Origin: CAZDXB01 sp964509335
Lineage (GTDB): Bacteria; Bacteroidota; Ignavibacteria; Kapaibacteriales; UBA2268
NCBI GenBank assembly: GCA_964509335.1
Contig: CAZDXB010000019.1
Coordinates: 1 to 57,927, forward strand
Reading direction: 5' to 3'
DNA: 57,927 bases
The translations under genes were made by a program, and so were the position numbers. The notes under the pieces are model-generated. The model did not search any database. It was not told the DNA's origin and saw only the letters and a program-made list of their open reading frames with translations. This document shows, one piece after another, positions 34,381 to 42,302 of this stretch (position 1 is the first letter of the stretch; each line of letters opens with the position of its first letter).

Positions 34381-34860
34381 TTAGTTGATATTATCCTTAA
34401 GATTCGAGACGGCTTGGACTAATTCTCGCTCGTCCCAATATGTTGAAGGCTTTATTTTGACGGGTTTTTTTCTATTGTTGAGCCAGATTTTTATGACTTT
34501 TGGCGCTCTGGAAATTCTGACTTTTCTGTCTTTTCCTATCGACACCCTACGAATCATCTCTTTGACGTATTTCTTTTCTCTGCGCCGGCTTTTTAACGTA
34601 ATAAAATCTTCGCCGACTATAATAGTTCTGTTGGTAATCGTTTGGTAAATCAGAGCGAAAAACGCGGCGGCTATAAACAAAGCCAAAAGCATCACCACCG
34701 GGTCAACCAAAACGAGCGTAATCGTATATCCAGCGATCGAGCCTTTTAGCAAGGCGTAAGCTATAAGAGCGACGGCGTAAAGAGCGATAAACTTCCAGTA
34801 GAAGTCCAAACGTTTATGGAAGATTTTCGCGCTATCTTTATTTAAATTGTCAGAATCCAT
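34381..34860 (-). CDS. Membrane protein with PH-like cytoplasmic domain
   Basis: The 159-residue protein has two transmembrane helices near the N-terminus (FIALYAVALIAYALLKGS and VMLLALFIAAAFFALIYQ). A cytoplasmic beta-rich domain follows (IIVGEDFITLKSRRREKKYVKEMIRRVSIGKDRKVRISRAPKVIKIWL) that resembles bacterial PH domains of the YdbT/DUF304 kind. Function unknown. It is sandwiched between murG and an exported protein on the same strand, which suggests a cell-envelope context. Confidence 0.6.
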   Translation of the reverse strand: MDSDNLNKDSAKIFHKRLDFYWKFIALYAVALIAYALLKGSIAGYTITLVLVDPVVMLLALFIAAAFFALIYQTITNRTIIVGEDFITLKSRRREKKYVKEMIRRVSIGKDRKVRISRAPKVIKIWLNNRKKPVKIKPSTYWDERELVQAVSNLKDNIN

Positions 34861-34899
34861 TTCTTTTTTTAAAAATCAAACCAAAACTCTATCGACAAA

Positions 34900-36006
34900 T
34901 TAAGGTTTCGAAGCGATTAAATCAATGATTTTTTTCGCCGAAATTTTCGCGGCGTCCGCTTTGCCCATATTCTTTGCCGCTTCGCCCATTTCTTTCAATC
35001 TTTTTTCGTCTTTTATCAATTCGTCAATTCGTTTAATCAATTCGTTCTTAGCTTTAAAGTTATCTATAATTACAGCGGCGTTTTTCTTAGTTAGCTCTTT
35101 GGCGTTGTATTCTTGTTCGTTGGTGGAAGCGTAAGGATACGGAATTAATATCGAGGGCTTGCCCGCGGCAGTAAGCTCTGCGACCGTAGTCGCGCCGGAG
35201 CGGGAGACCGCCAAATCCGCCGCCGAATACGCCGCCGCCATATTCTCGATAAATTTGAGTATTATTGTTCCTTTGACGTGTTCTTGTTTCGGCTCGAATT
35301 TGTCGCCCGTTTGCCAAATCAATTGAATGTCGTTTTCCTGAAAGTAGCCAAGAGATTTCTCGATGGCTTTGTTGATAGACATAGCGCCCAAACTTCCGCC
35401 AAAAACGAGTACCGTCCTCTTGTCGGGCTTCAACCCAAAAAGCTCTCGAGACTTCGATTGCGGCGGCAGTTTTAGTATGTCTTCGCGCACCGGATTGCCC
35501 GAAACGAAAATTTTGCCGCGCTCTTTTTCTTTGAAAAAATTCGCCGTTTCTTCGTAAGAAGTTAGTATTGTATTGGCTTTTGGGGCTAGAAGTTTAATAG
35601 TTTTGCCGGGATTAACGTTCGATTCCATCAGAACGAGCGGGATTTTTTCCTTGTAAGCGGCTAAACCCACCGGATAGCTAATATAAGCGCCGGCGCAAAT
35701 TGCGCATTTCGGTTTGAAAGCTCGTATCGCTCGTCTCGCTATTTTCAAGGATTTAAAGATTTTGAAAGGAAGCGACCAGGTTTTAGGCGATTTTAGTCCG
35801 TAGTATCCTACTATAGGTATAGATTGGAAGTCGTATCCAAGTTTCGGAACGATTCTCGATTCAATTTTGCCGTCCACTCCGATGAATAGAGCTTCGAGCG
35901 AGCGGTTCGCAATTTTTTCCAGTTCTTTTACTACGGCTACGGCGGGAAATAAATGACCTCCGGTGCTTCCCGCGGCGACTAATATTTTAAGATTCCGCTC
36001 GCTCAT
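34900..36006 (-). CDS. murG: UDP-GlcNAc:lipid I GlcNAc transferase
   Basis: The 368-residue GT-B glycosyltransferase adds GlcNAc to lipid I at the inner face of the cytoplasmic membrane, forming lipid II. Signatures are AAGSTGGHLFPAVAVVKEL near the N-terminus, FGGSLGAMSINKAI for the second Rossmann fold, and DLAVSRSGATTVAELTAAGKPSILIPYPYASTNEQEYNAKEL near the donor site. Unlike the usual dcw-cluster position, it lies apart from mur/fts genes here and heads a unit with two unknown membrane proteins. Length is normal. Confidence 0.96.
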   Translation of the reverse strand: MSERNLKILVAAGSTGGHLFPAVAVVKELEKIANRSLEALFIGVDGKIESRIVPKLGYDFQSIPIVGYYGLKSPKTWSLPFKIFKSLKIARRAIRAFKPKCAICAGAYISYPVGLAAYKEKIPLVLMESNVNPGKTIKLLAPKANTILTSYEETANFFKEKERGKIFVSGNPVREDILKLPPQSKSRELFGLKPDKRTVLVFGGSLGAMSINKAIEKSLGYFQENDIQLIWQTGDKFEPKQEHVKGTIILKFIENMAAAYSAADLAVSRSGATTVAELTAAGKPSILIPYPYASTNEQEYNAKELTKKNAAVIIDNFKAKNELIKRIDELIKDEKRLKEMGEAAKNMGKADAAKISAKKIIDLIASKP

Positions 36007-36126
36007 TTGATTTTTTATACAAATTTAATAAAAAATATACGCGAAACTATACCTTAATACTTTTATTTAACGGCTGAAATTTGTATTTTGTAATTTTAAA
36101 ATTGTTTTAATTCTGGGGGGATAGAA

Positions 36127-36942
36127 ATGAAGCGAATATTATTAGTTTTAGCGCCGATAGCGATATTGCTAACGACGGCGGTCAAGTCTCAAGACGCCGA
36201 AGTGCGGAAGTGCTTGCAGTATATCGCTGAAGGAAAGACGGTCGAAGCTAAACAGCTTCTGCCCGACTTGCTGGCGGAGTATCCGAACGACCCGGGCGTT
36301 CAGTTGCTCCACGCGTCTGTTATCGAGAACGCTAATACAGCGTTAGACAAGTATATGAACATAATAACCGAGCATCCGGAAAGCGAGTGGGCTGACGACG
36401 CCTACTGGCGCGTTGTGCAATATTATTCCGTAGTGGGAGACACAACGCAAGCCTTGATGCACTTAAAGAATTTCCGAAAGAAATATCCTGATTCGGAATT
36501 TTTACTTCCCGCTCACGAGCTGGTTAGAATGGCTTTAAACGTAAATAGGTTGAGCTATGAGAAGAAAAGTTCTAAGAAGAAAAGCCCTAAGAAGAAAGAA
36601 GCGGAAGTAAAGGAAAAAATGATTCCCGCGCCTGTAGCCAAACCGCCTGACGAAAAAGAAAAAGCCGAAGAAACCGCCGCGGAAAAAGAAACTCCGGTAG
36701 CAAAAGGAAAATACGGTTTGCAAGTGGGAATATACTCTACTCGCGAATCGGCTGAGAAAGAATTGGAAAAGTATAAAAAATATAGAATGCTCGCGGAAGT
36801 GAAAGAAAAAGAACTAGACGGCGAGACGATGTACGCGGTCGTAATCGGTTCTTATCAAACGAAAGAAGCGGCGGATAACGCGAAACACATAGTTCAACAG
36901 CAGTGCAAATGTATGCCGATAATTTTTATAAAAAAGAAATAA
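36127..36942 (+). CDS. TPR-repeat protein with C-terminal SPOR domain
   Basis: The 271-residue exported protein has a signal peptide ending near AVKSQ, then TPR-like helices (CLQYIAEGKTVEAKQLLPDLLAEYPNDPG; ALMHLKNFRKKYPDSEFLLPAHELV). A Lys/Glu-rich linker (about 142-192) leads to a C-terminal SPOR domain (GKYGLQVGIYSTRESAEKEL to YAVVIGSYQTKEAADNAKHIV). SPOR domains bind denuded peptidoglycan at division sites, so a role in septal wall or periplasmic scaffolding is likely. GGGGGG precedes the start. The next gene follows after 13 bases. Confidence 0.85.
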   Translation: MKRILLVLAPIAILLTTAVKSQDAEVRKCLQYIAEGKTVEAKQLLPDLLAEYPNDPGVQLLHASVIENANTALDKYMNIITEHPESEWADDAYWRVVQYYSVVGDTTQALMHLKNFRKKYPDSEFLLPAHELVRMALNVNRLSYEKKSSKKKSPKKKEAEVKEKMIPAPVAKPPDEKEKAEETAAEKETPVAKGKYGLQVGIYSTRESAEKELEKYKKYRMLAEVKEKELDGETMYAVVIGSYQTKEAADNAKHIVQQQCKCMPIIFIKKK

Positions 36943-36955
36943 TCAGAGAGGAAGA

Positions 36956-37567
36956 ATGAGCGCGAAGAAAGTTGTGCCGGAAGGCAAGCTTGCTATGAAA
37001 TTTACAAACGAACAAGCCGAACTGAAAAAGGAGACGGTGGAGAAGCTAGCTAAGCTATTAAAAGAAAAGAAATTCGACGAAATAATAAACGAAGCGCAAA
37101 GCGCGCTGAATAAATTGCCGACGGAACCTCTGGGAGATGGAGACAAAGATATTTCCAATATATACTTTCTATTGGCTTCCGCCCATTGGGAAAAGAACGA
37201 GCCGCCTGAGATATATAAGGAATACGCTCTCAAATCGGCTCATTTTAATCGAATGAACAAGGGCGCTTTATGGCTAATACGGGAAGCGAACAACGAGTTT
37301 TCCGACAACGCGGTTCTGTTGCGACTGCAAGTAGCCGGCAATTATTATTATATGGACGCCAACGAAAAAGTCAAACAGCCGTTTCGAACGGTTTACACCG
37401 CGATAGCCGACGACAGCGAAGACGCTATGAAATACGTTAAAGAGTTCGAGAGAGACGAAATAAAAGACAGTTTAGAGTTGATAAAAGCGACAAACCGCGG
37501 CAAAAAGCCCAAAGAGCCAAAAGGCGTTTACGAAGCGGCAAAACTTGTTGGTTGGTACGAGAAGTAA
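36956..37567 (+). CDS. Helical repeat (TPR-like) cytoplasmic protein
   Basis: The 203-residue protein has no signal peptide. It begins with an amphipathic coiled coil (TNEQAELKKETVEKLAKLLKEKKFDEIINEAQSAL) and continues as TPR-like helices (IYFLLASAHWEKNEPPEIYKEYALKSAHFN). The start follows AGAGAGGAAG. It is the second gene of a pair with the SPOR protein and may interact with it. No specific family is recognised. Confidence 0.65.
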   Translation: MSAKKVVPEGKLAMKFTNEQAELKKETVEKLAKLLKEKKFDEIINEAQSALNKLPTEPLGDGDKDISNIYFLLASAHWEKNEPPEIYKEYALKSAHFNRMNKGALWLIREANNEFSDNAVLLRLQVAGNYYYMDANEKVKQPFRTVYTAIADDSEDAMKYVKEFERDEIKDSLELIKATNRGKKPKEPKGVYEAAKLVGWYEK

Positions 37568-37835
37568 GGTCCGCTTCTTCAATAATAATTCAAAATCGAA
37601 CAAAATATGTTTTACAGGCGTAAAATCATTGAAAGGCAACTGTTTCGTCGCGCCTAATCCTTTCGTTATTATTGGAGATTTTAGACCTCAGCCTATTGAA
37701 CAGAAAAGTTTATTTTAAGCGCGGACTTTTTGTTTTTTCCGCTATAGCTAAACGCAATACCTTATCGTTAAAGCGGATTTGTAAAATTTTCTAAATTAGC
37801 TTCGAGCCAACTATTGTGCTTTTTAAATGATTACT

Positions 37836-37881
37836 GGCTGTCTCAAAAACTGTAATTCTATAACAGCGTTTTGAGACAGCC
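37836..37881. repeat. Hairpin with GGCTGTCTCA arms in a convergent gap
   Basis: GGCTGTCTCAAAA and TTTTGAGACAGCC form a 13-bp stem, with an inner CTGT/ACAG pair inside the loop. It shares its outer ten bases with the ends of the 20319-20459 element and, like it, lies between convergent genes. No T-run follows on either strand. The rest of 37568-37907 shows no convincing gene. Confidence 0.75.
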
Positions 37882-37907
37882 TCGATAAAATCCTATTCGA
37901 CTAAGTT

Positions 37908-38636
37908 TTATTTATTCCCCTCGGATTCGTTGTTGAAGATTTTCGATTTTTTGACTCTTCCGAAAACGGAGAGCGATAATGTTTTGTTTTCGGGATCGGT
38001 TGTCTTCATTTTCACCCATCCTCTATAAGAACCCGGTTCTTTAGGAGTTACACTGGCGACTATATCGACCGTTTCTCCCGGTTCTAATTCGACTTCGTCT
38101 TTTAAATTTACTTCCAGTTGGTCGTTGGGAGTTTCAAAATCAGATAGCTTTATAGGCTTTTCCCAATTGTTTTTTATAGTAAGTTTAACTCGCTTTTCAA
38201 CTCCCACTTCAAGATTTCTAAAATAAAAATACTTTCTAGGCGATACTTGCAAATGCCTAACAACTTTGGCTTTTAACCAGAGCAAGCGGGTCTGTTTTTC
38301 AGCGTCGTTCGAAGTAATTCGTATCGATTTTCTAACTTGTCCGCTATATCCTCCGACTCTCAAGCTGACGCTCAAAGTGGCGTGTTCGCCGGGCTTAATT
38401 TCATTTTTATCCAATGGAGCGGTCGTGCAACCGCAACCGGGTTTGACGTTGGTTATTTTCAATAGTTCGTCGCCAACGTTCTTTATCTTTATTTTGGCTT
38501 TCAAAGGCGAATCGCCCGGTTTTACCTCTCCCCAATCATAAGCGTCGCCGCCTTCGATTTTCAACTCCGGCTTTGAAATCAGCGCTGTCGCCGCTAAAAG
38601 CAATGCCGTCAGCGATAAATATAACACTTTCTTCAT
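37908..38636 (-). CDS. DUF1573 exported protein with ASPM-SPD-2-Hydin-like domains
   Basis: The 242-residue protein has a signal peptide (VLYLSLTALLLAATALIS). The DUF1573 core follows (DWGEVKPGDSPLKAKIKIKNVGDELLKITNVKPGCGCTTAPLD), with the diagnostic GCGCT cysteines near residue 68. A second Ig-like domain comes next (VEKRVKLTIKNNWEKPIKLSDFETPNDQLEV). DUF1573 proteins are common periplasmic or surface proteins in Bacteroidota, function unknown. It is divergent from the choice-of-anchor gene, which has related beta-sandwich domains, so the pair may act together. Confidence 0.88.
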   Translation of the reverse strand: MKKVLYLSLTALLLAATALISKPELKIEGGDAYDWGEVKPGDSPLKAKIKIKNVGDELLKITNVKPGCGCTTAPLDKNEIKPGEHATLSVSLRVGGYSGQVRKSIRITSNDAEKQTRLLWLKAKVVRHLQVSPRKYFYFRNLEVGVEKRVKLTIKNNWEKPIKLSDFETPNDQLEVNLKDEVELEPGETVDIVASVTPKEPGSYRGWVKMKTTDPENKTLSLSVFGRVKKSKIFNNESEGNK

Positions 38637-38762
38637 AATCTGCCTTTCATTATAACATACACATTTGTATTTTCACTTTGCAAATTTATAAAAATTATTG
38701 TTAATCAATAAATATTAACTGTTATTTGCTATCTTTATATTTTTGACATAATAAATTTAAAA

Positions 38763-41060
38763 ATGAAAATACAATCAATAGAACGCATAAAGACAGCCGT
38801 TATTTTATCGGCGCTGGTTTGTCTTTTCGCTTTAGAGGGGAAAGCTGAATTAAGCGGCTCTATTGTATTCAAGGACGCTTACGTTGACACTGTGGATTAC
38901 GGCATTTGCATTGTTGGCGATGAAATAGCGAAAAGCGTTTATATTATCAATTCCGGAGACAAAGCCTTAAAAGTAGGACCTATAAGTCCCTCGTTCTCGA
39001 TAGAGCAAACGGGCGGCGGCGGACACGAATTCGACCACGAGGAGTTCAGGGACAATTTAGGAGTGGAAAAAATTTTAACAGTTCAACCGAACGACACCGG
39101 AAAGATAGAAATTTCATACGTCGCCGAGCGAGACACAAACACTTATCCGTTCGGTTTAAAAATTGCAAAATTAAAAATAGGCATATACGACGACGAAGCG
39201 GCTATGCCTCCAAACGACACTTCCCAATTTGTCGCTTACGAGGAATGCATTCTTATCGCCAGAAAGGCAAGACATTACTTAAGCGGATATAATAACGTAA
39301 TCGACTTCGACTCCGTTTACGTTAATCCGGCGAAATCTTCGGAATTTACATTAAAAGTATCCAACGCTTCGAATTACGACATAACCGTTACCGACGAATT
39401 CCTACAATGGAACAGTCCTCCTTTGTATCCAGAAGAAATTAAAGTCGAAGGCGAGACACCCGCGGTTTTCCCGCCAAAAAGCGGTCCGTTGAACTGGAAA
39501 GTCTCTTATTTCCCTAAAAACAAAGGCGTTGACGAAGCCCTGTATTCTTTGGAATACAGCTATAAAGATTCGGTCGATACGGTTAGCTTTCTAATAAAAG
39601 GAGTCGGTGTAGAGCAAAGTCTTACGGTGTCGTCTTCGAACGCCGTAGATTACGCAGCGGACACGCTCGATTTCGGCAAAGTCTGGGTAAACGATTCGAG
39701 GGAGATATACGCGGTTTTAGGCAATTCCGGAAATTGTCCTATCTTGGCGCGTTCTCAATCAATAAAAAATCTCGAAGACGACTCGCCGGCGGAAGATTTT
39801 TTTATAAACAAGGGATTAAAAGAAAACTCTTATCTGCACTTGCAACGAGGCGATACGGTAAGATTAAAATTCGCTCCGCAAAGGCGCGGCGAATATATTG
39901 CGCGTTACGAAATCGAAACCAATTTGGCGGAAAGAGTAAGCGGAACGACGATAGACGACGTCAGAGAGCTTGTTTACTTAAAGGGCGAAGGGGTAGAACC
40001 TTTCGTCGAAGTCAACGAAGACACGGTTAAATTTGGAACAGTGGTGTGGCACCCGGATTGCCCCAGCGCGAAATCGAAAATCATAAGAATCAGGAACGAC
40101 GGCAACGCGAGACTGCAAATTTACGGCTGGAGCACAAAAGCTCCGTTTTCTTTAGAGCCTTTCGGAGAAACGCTCCCGTCGTTTATCGAGGCAAAAAGTA
40201 AAGATTCGGTGAAGTTGATGTTTTCGCCTAATTTGCAAGACGACTATTTCGGAGAAATCCAACTGACAACCAACGCTAATCAGCCGCAAGACACTTTTTC
40301 TATATATATCACCGCTTCTCGAAAAGAACCGTCGAATATTATCCTCAAAGCGCCTAAAGATATTAAGTCTAAACCGGGCAGAATGATTGCTATGCCGATT
40401 TTAGTCGAAAATAGCTTGATTTCGAACGCGAGAGTATTCTCCTGCGAATTAACTTTCGATAAAACGCTATTGCGCTATTCCTCATACAATAAATTAGGAA
40501 CGGCGGCGGAAAAAGCCGACGAAAGCCAAATATCCATCGTTCCCAAGAACGACGGGGGTAGGCTATCGGTTTACGTGGAAACGCCCAGCGCGGAGACTTA
40601 CTTTTTGAATAGGGATACATTGATTAAAATCAATTTCGCGTCCTATCTCGGCAAAAGCATCTCGACGCCGATTTCTTTCGTCAATCCGATTTTAGGCGAC
40701 GGAGTTTGCGATAAAGTGTTGTTGCCGAAAGACAGCGCCGGCTTGTTTACTATCGACTCGATTTGCGGGTTGCCTTATAAACTCCTGCCGTCGGGAGCGT
40801 GGGCGTTCAGTATAAATAATATATCGCCGAATCCCGCTTCGAATTTTTTCGACATTAATTTTTCGCTCAAATACGAAACCGCTATGAAGATAACCATTTA
40901 CGACGAACGCGGAACGGCGCTTTACGCGGTTGAAAGGGAGTTCGAGCCGGGCGAGCATAAAAATACGGTCGATTGTTCGCGCTTTCCGCCGGGAGCGTAT
41001 TTCATCGAGTTCGTATGCGGCGGGTTTTCAAAAACGAAAAAAGTAGCGATACAGAGGTGA
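38763..41060 (+). CDS. Large surface protein with choice-of-anchor-D-like domains and T9SS sorting domain
   Basis: The 765-residue protein has an N-terminal signal anchor (TAVILSALVCLFALEGKAEL) and several Ig-like domains of the choice-of-anchor/ASH type (DYGICIVGDEIAKSVYIINSGDKAL; TLDFGKVWVNDSREIYAVLGNSGNCP; VKFGTVVWHPDCPSAKSKIIRIRNDGNARLQIYGW). A cohesin-like stretch follows near residue 530 (IILKAPKDIKSKPGRMIAMPI). The last 80 residues form a type A sorting domain (ISPNPASNFFDINFSL to GAYFIEFVCGGFSKTKKVAIQ), sending it through T9SS. The next gene, a beta-barrel, starts one base after the stop. Confidence 0.85.
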   Translation: MKIQSIERIKTAVILSALVCLFALEGKAELSGSIVFKDAYVDTVDYGICIVGDEIAKSVYIINSGDKALKVGPISPSFSIEQTGGGGHEFDHEEFRDNLGVEKILTVQPNDTGKIEISYVAERDTNTYPFGLKIAKLKIGIYDDEAAMPPNDTSQFVAYEECILIARKARHYLSGYNNVIDFDSVYVNPAKSSEFTLKVSNASNYDITVTDEFLQWNSPPLYPEEIKVEGETPAVFPPKSGPLNWKVSYFPKNKGVDEALYSLEYSYKDSVDTVSFLIKGVGVEQSLTVSSSNAVDYAADTLDFGKVWVNDSREIYAVLGNSGNCPILARSQSIKNLEDDSPAEDFFINKGLKENSYLHLQRGDTVRLKFAPQRRGEYIARYEIETNLAERVSGTTIDDVRELVYLKGEGVEPFVEVNEDTVKFGTVVWHPDCPSAKSKIIRIRNDGNARLQIYGWSTKAPFSLEPFGETLPSFIEAKSKDSVKLMFSPNLQDDYFGEIQLTTNANQPQDTFSIYITASRKEPSNIILKAPKDIKSKPGRMIAMPILVENSLISNARVFSCELTFDKTLLRYSSYNKLGTAAEKADESQISIVPKNDGGRLSVYVETPSAETYFLNRDTLIKINFASYLGKSISTPISFVNPILGDGVCDKVLLPKDSAGLFTIDSICGLPYKLLPSGAWAFSINNISPNPASNFFDINFSLKYETAMKITIYDERGTALYAVEREFEPGEHKNTVDCSRFPPGAYFIEFVCGGFSKTKKVAIQR

Positions 41061-41061
41061 G

Positions 41062-41805
41062 ATGCTAAAGAAAACGAGCGTCATATTGCTTTTAATTCTA
41101 AACTACGCTTTGGCTCAAGCGCAGGGGTTCGATTGGCAGTACTCTTCGAGACTGCCGTTCAAAGTTCCCACAACCTTTGTCGGCGTTTTCGGCGAGGGTA
41201 ATTATCTTTTACATCGCGGCGCGTTCAACTTCAACGAAAGTTATATTAAATGCTGCTCATTTCAGAACGGCGACGGGGTCGGATTTTCCGCCGGAACCGA
41301 GGTTGAGAATTGGTTCGCCCCCAAACTCGCCGCATTCGCGAAGTTCGGCTACGAGTTTTCGCCCGCCAACTTTATCGTAGAATCGGAGCCGATACCGGTA
41401 GCCGACGGAAAAGATTTGGTTACCGAATACGAATATTCCTCTAAAGCCTCCTACTTGTTCGTTGAAATCGGCGCTAAATATAAAGTCGGCTCTACGCATT
41501 TAAACATAGCTGTCTCCGCAAAAGCGGCGTATCTGTTTTCTAGCGAGAATCAGTATTTCGAACGAGTTTTATCGCGAGAAGATTGGTATTGGAACGAAAG
41601 AGAAATTTACGGCGAAACGCCCGATTTGTCTCGATTCGTTTTTACTCCTTCCCTTTATTTAGGATACGATTTGAATTTAGGAACGGGCGCTTACGCCGTT
41701 CCAAAAGTCGGATTGCGCTTCCCCGTAAGCGAAACGATACAATCCCAAAATTGGAAAAAATGGAACGCTTTTGTGGGAATCAGCGTTTTCCCGTTTGGGA
41801 TTTAG
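41062..41805 (+). CDS. Outer-membrane beta-barrel protein
   Basis: The 247-residue protein has a signal peptide (TSVILLLILNYALAQAQG). Alternating aromatic strands follow (LAAFAKFGYEFSPANFIV; SYLFVEIGAKYKVGSTHLNIAVSAKAAYLF; FVFTPSLYLGYDLNLGTGAYAVPKVGLRFPV), and the final strand AFVGISVFPFGI ends near the C-terminus, as in BamA-dependent barrels. It is translationally linked to the large T9SS surface protein just upstream. It may anchor or display that protein, or be a small porin-like barrel; neither is shown by the sequence. Confidence 0.8.
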   Translation: MLKKTSVILLLILNYALAQAQGFDWQYSSRLPFKVPTTFVGVFGEGNYLLHRGAFNFNESYIKCCSFQNGDGVGFSAGTEVENWFAPKLAAFAKFGYEFSPANFIVESEPIPVADGKDLVTEYEYSSKASYLFVEIGAKYKVGSTHLNIAVSAKAAYLFSSENQYFERVLSREDWYWNEREIYGETPDLSRFVFTPSLYLGYDLNLGTGAYAVPKVGLRFPVSETIQSQNWKKWNAFVGISVFPFGI

Positions 41806-41853
41806 GGTTGTCTTTCGACATAACCCGTAAGTTCTTTCCGCCGATAATAAAAT

Positions 41854-42294
41854 CTATTCAGCTTTAGTCCAAATTTGCGTCCTTCCGATTAAGGAAATGC
41901 CTATATAGCCGCGAACCTTTAATTTGTCGCCGTTGTCTTCCAAAGAGACTTCGCAGCTATAGCTCTTCCCGTTATTGGGGTCGTATATTTCGCCGTCTTC
42001 CCACTCGTAATCTCCGTCATACTCTAAATTCTTTAGTATGACTAATCCTATTAACGGGCGTTTTCGCTTTTTCGGGTCGGGGTTGTGCCTGTCAATTTTT
42101 TTCTTGCCGTTCTTATATTTTGGTTGCAGCAACCACACAATCTTGCCGTGGTATTTTCCTCTTTTTTTGTAGATTTTTATTTTCGCGATTTTGTTTTTTG
42201 TGTACCAGTAACCTTTAATAGCGTCGCCTTCGTATTTAGCGAATACGCTGAGGCTAAACGCGAAAACAATAATAAAAATCAGATATTTCTTCAT
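41854..42294 (-). CDS. DUF2147 family periplasmic protein
   Basis: The 146-residue protein has a signal peptide (YLIFIIVFAFSLSVFA) and the DUF2147 core: IKGYWYTKNKIAKIKIYKKRGKYHGKIVW, then RPLIGLVILKNLEYDGDYEWEDGEIYDPNNGKSYSCEVSLEDNGDKLKVRGYIGISLIGRTQIW. This is a lipocalin-like beta-barrel family often found in Bacteroidota and Proteobacteria, with unknown ligand. The N-terminal region is unusually Lys-rich. The gene lies just downstream of the large PKD protein, with eight bases between. Confidence 0.9.
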   Translation of the reverse strand: MKKYLIFIIVFAFSLSVFAKYEGDAIKGYWYTKNKIAKIKIYKKRGKYHGKIVWLLQPKYKNGKKKIDRHNPDPKKRKRPLIGLVILKNLEYDGDYEWEDGEIYDPNNGKSYSCEVSLEDNGDKLKVRGYIGISLIGRTQIWTKAE

Positions 42295-42302
42295 AGTTAA
42301 CC

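Noticed and set aside
37570..37720. Plus-strand open stretch of about 50 codons after the TPR-like gene
   Set aside because: No start codon or ribosome site and a composition unlike the genes here; no recognisable protein.
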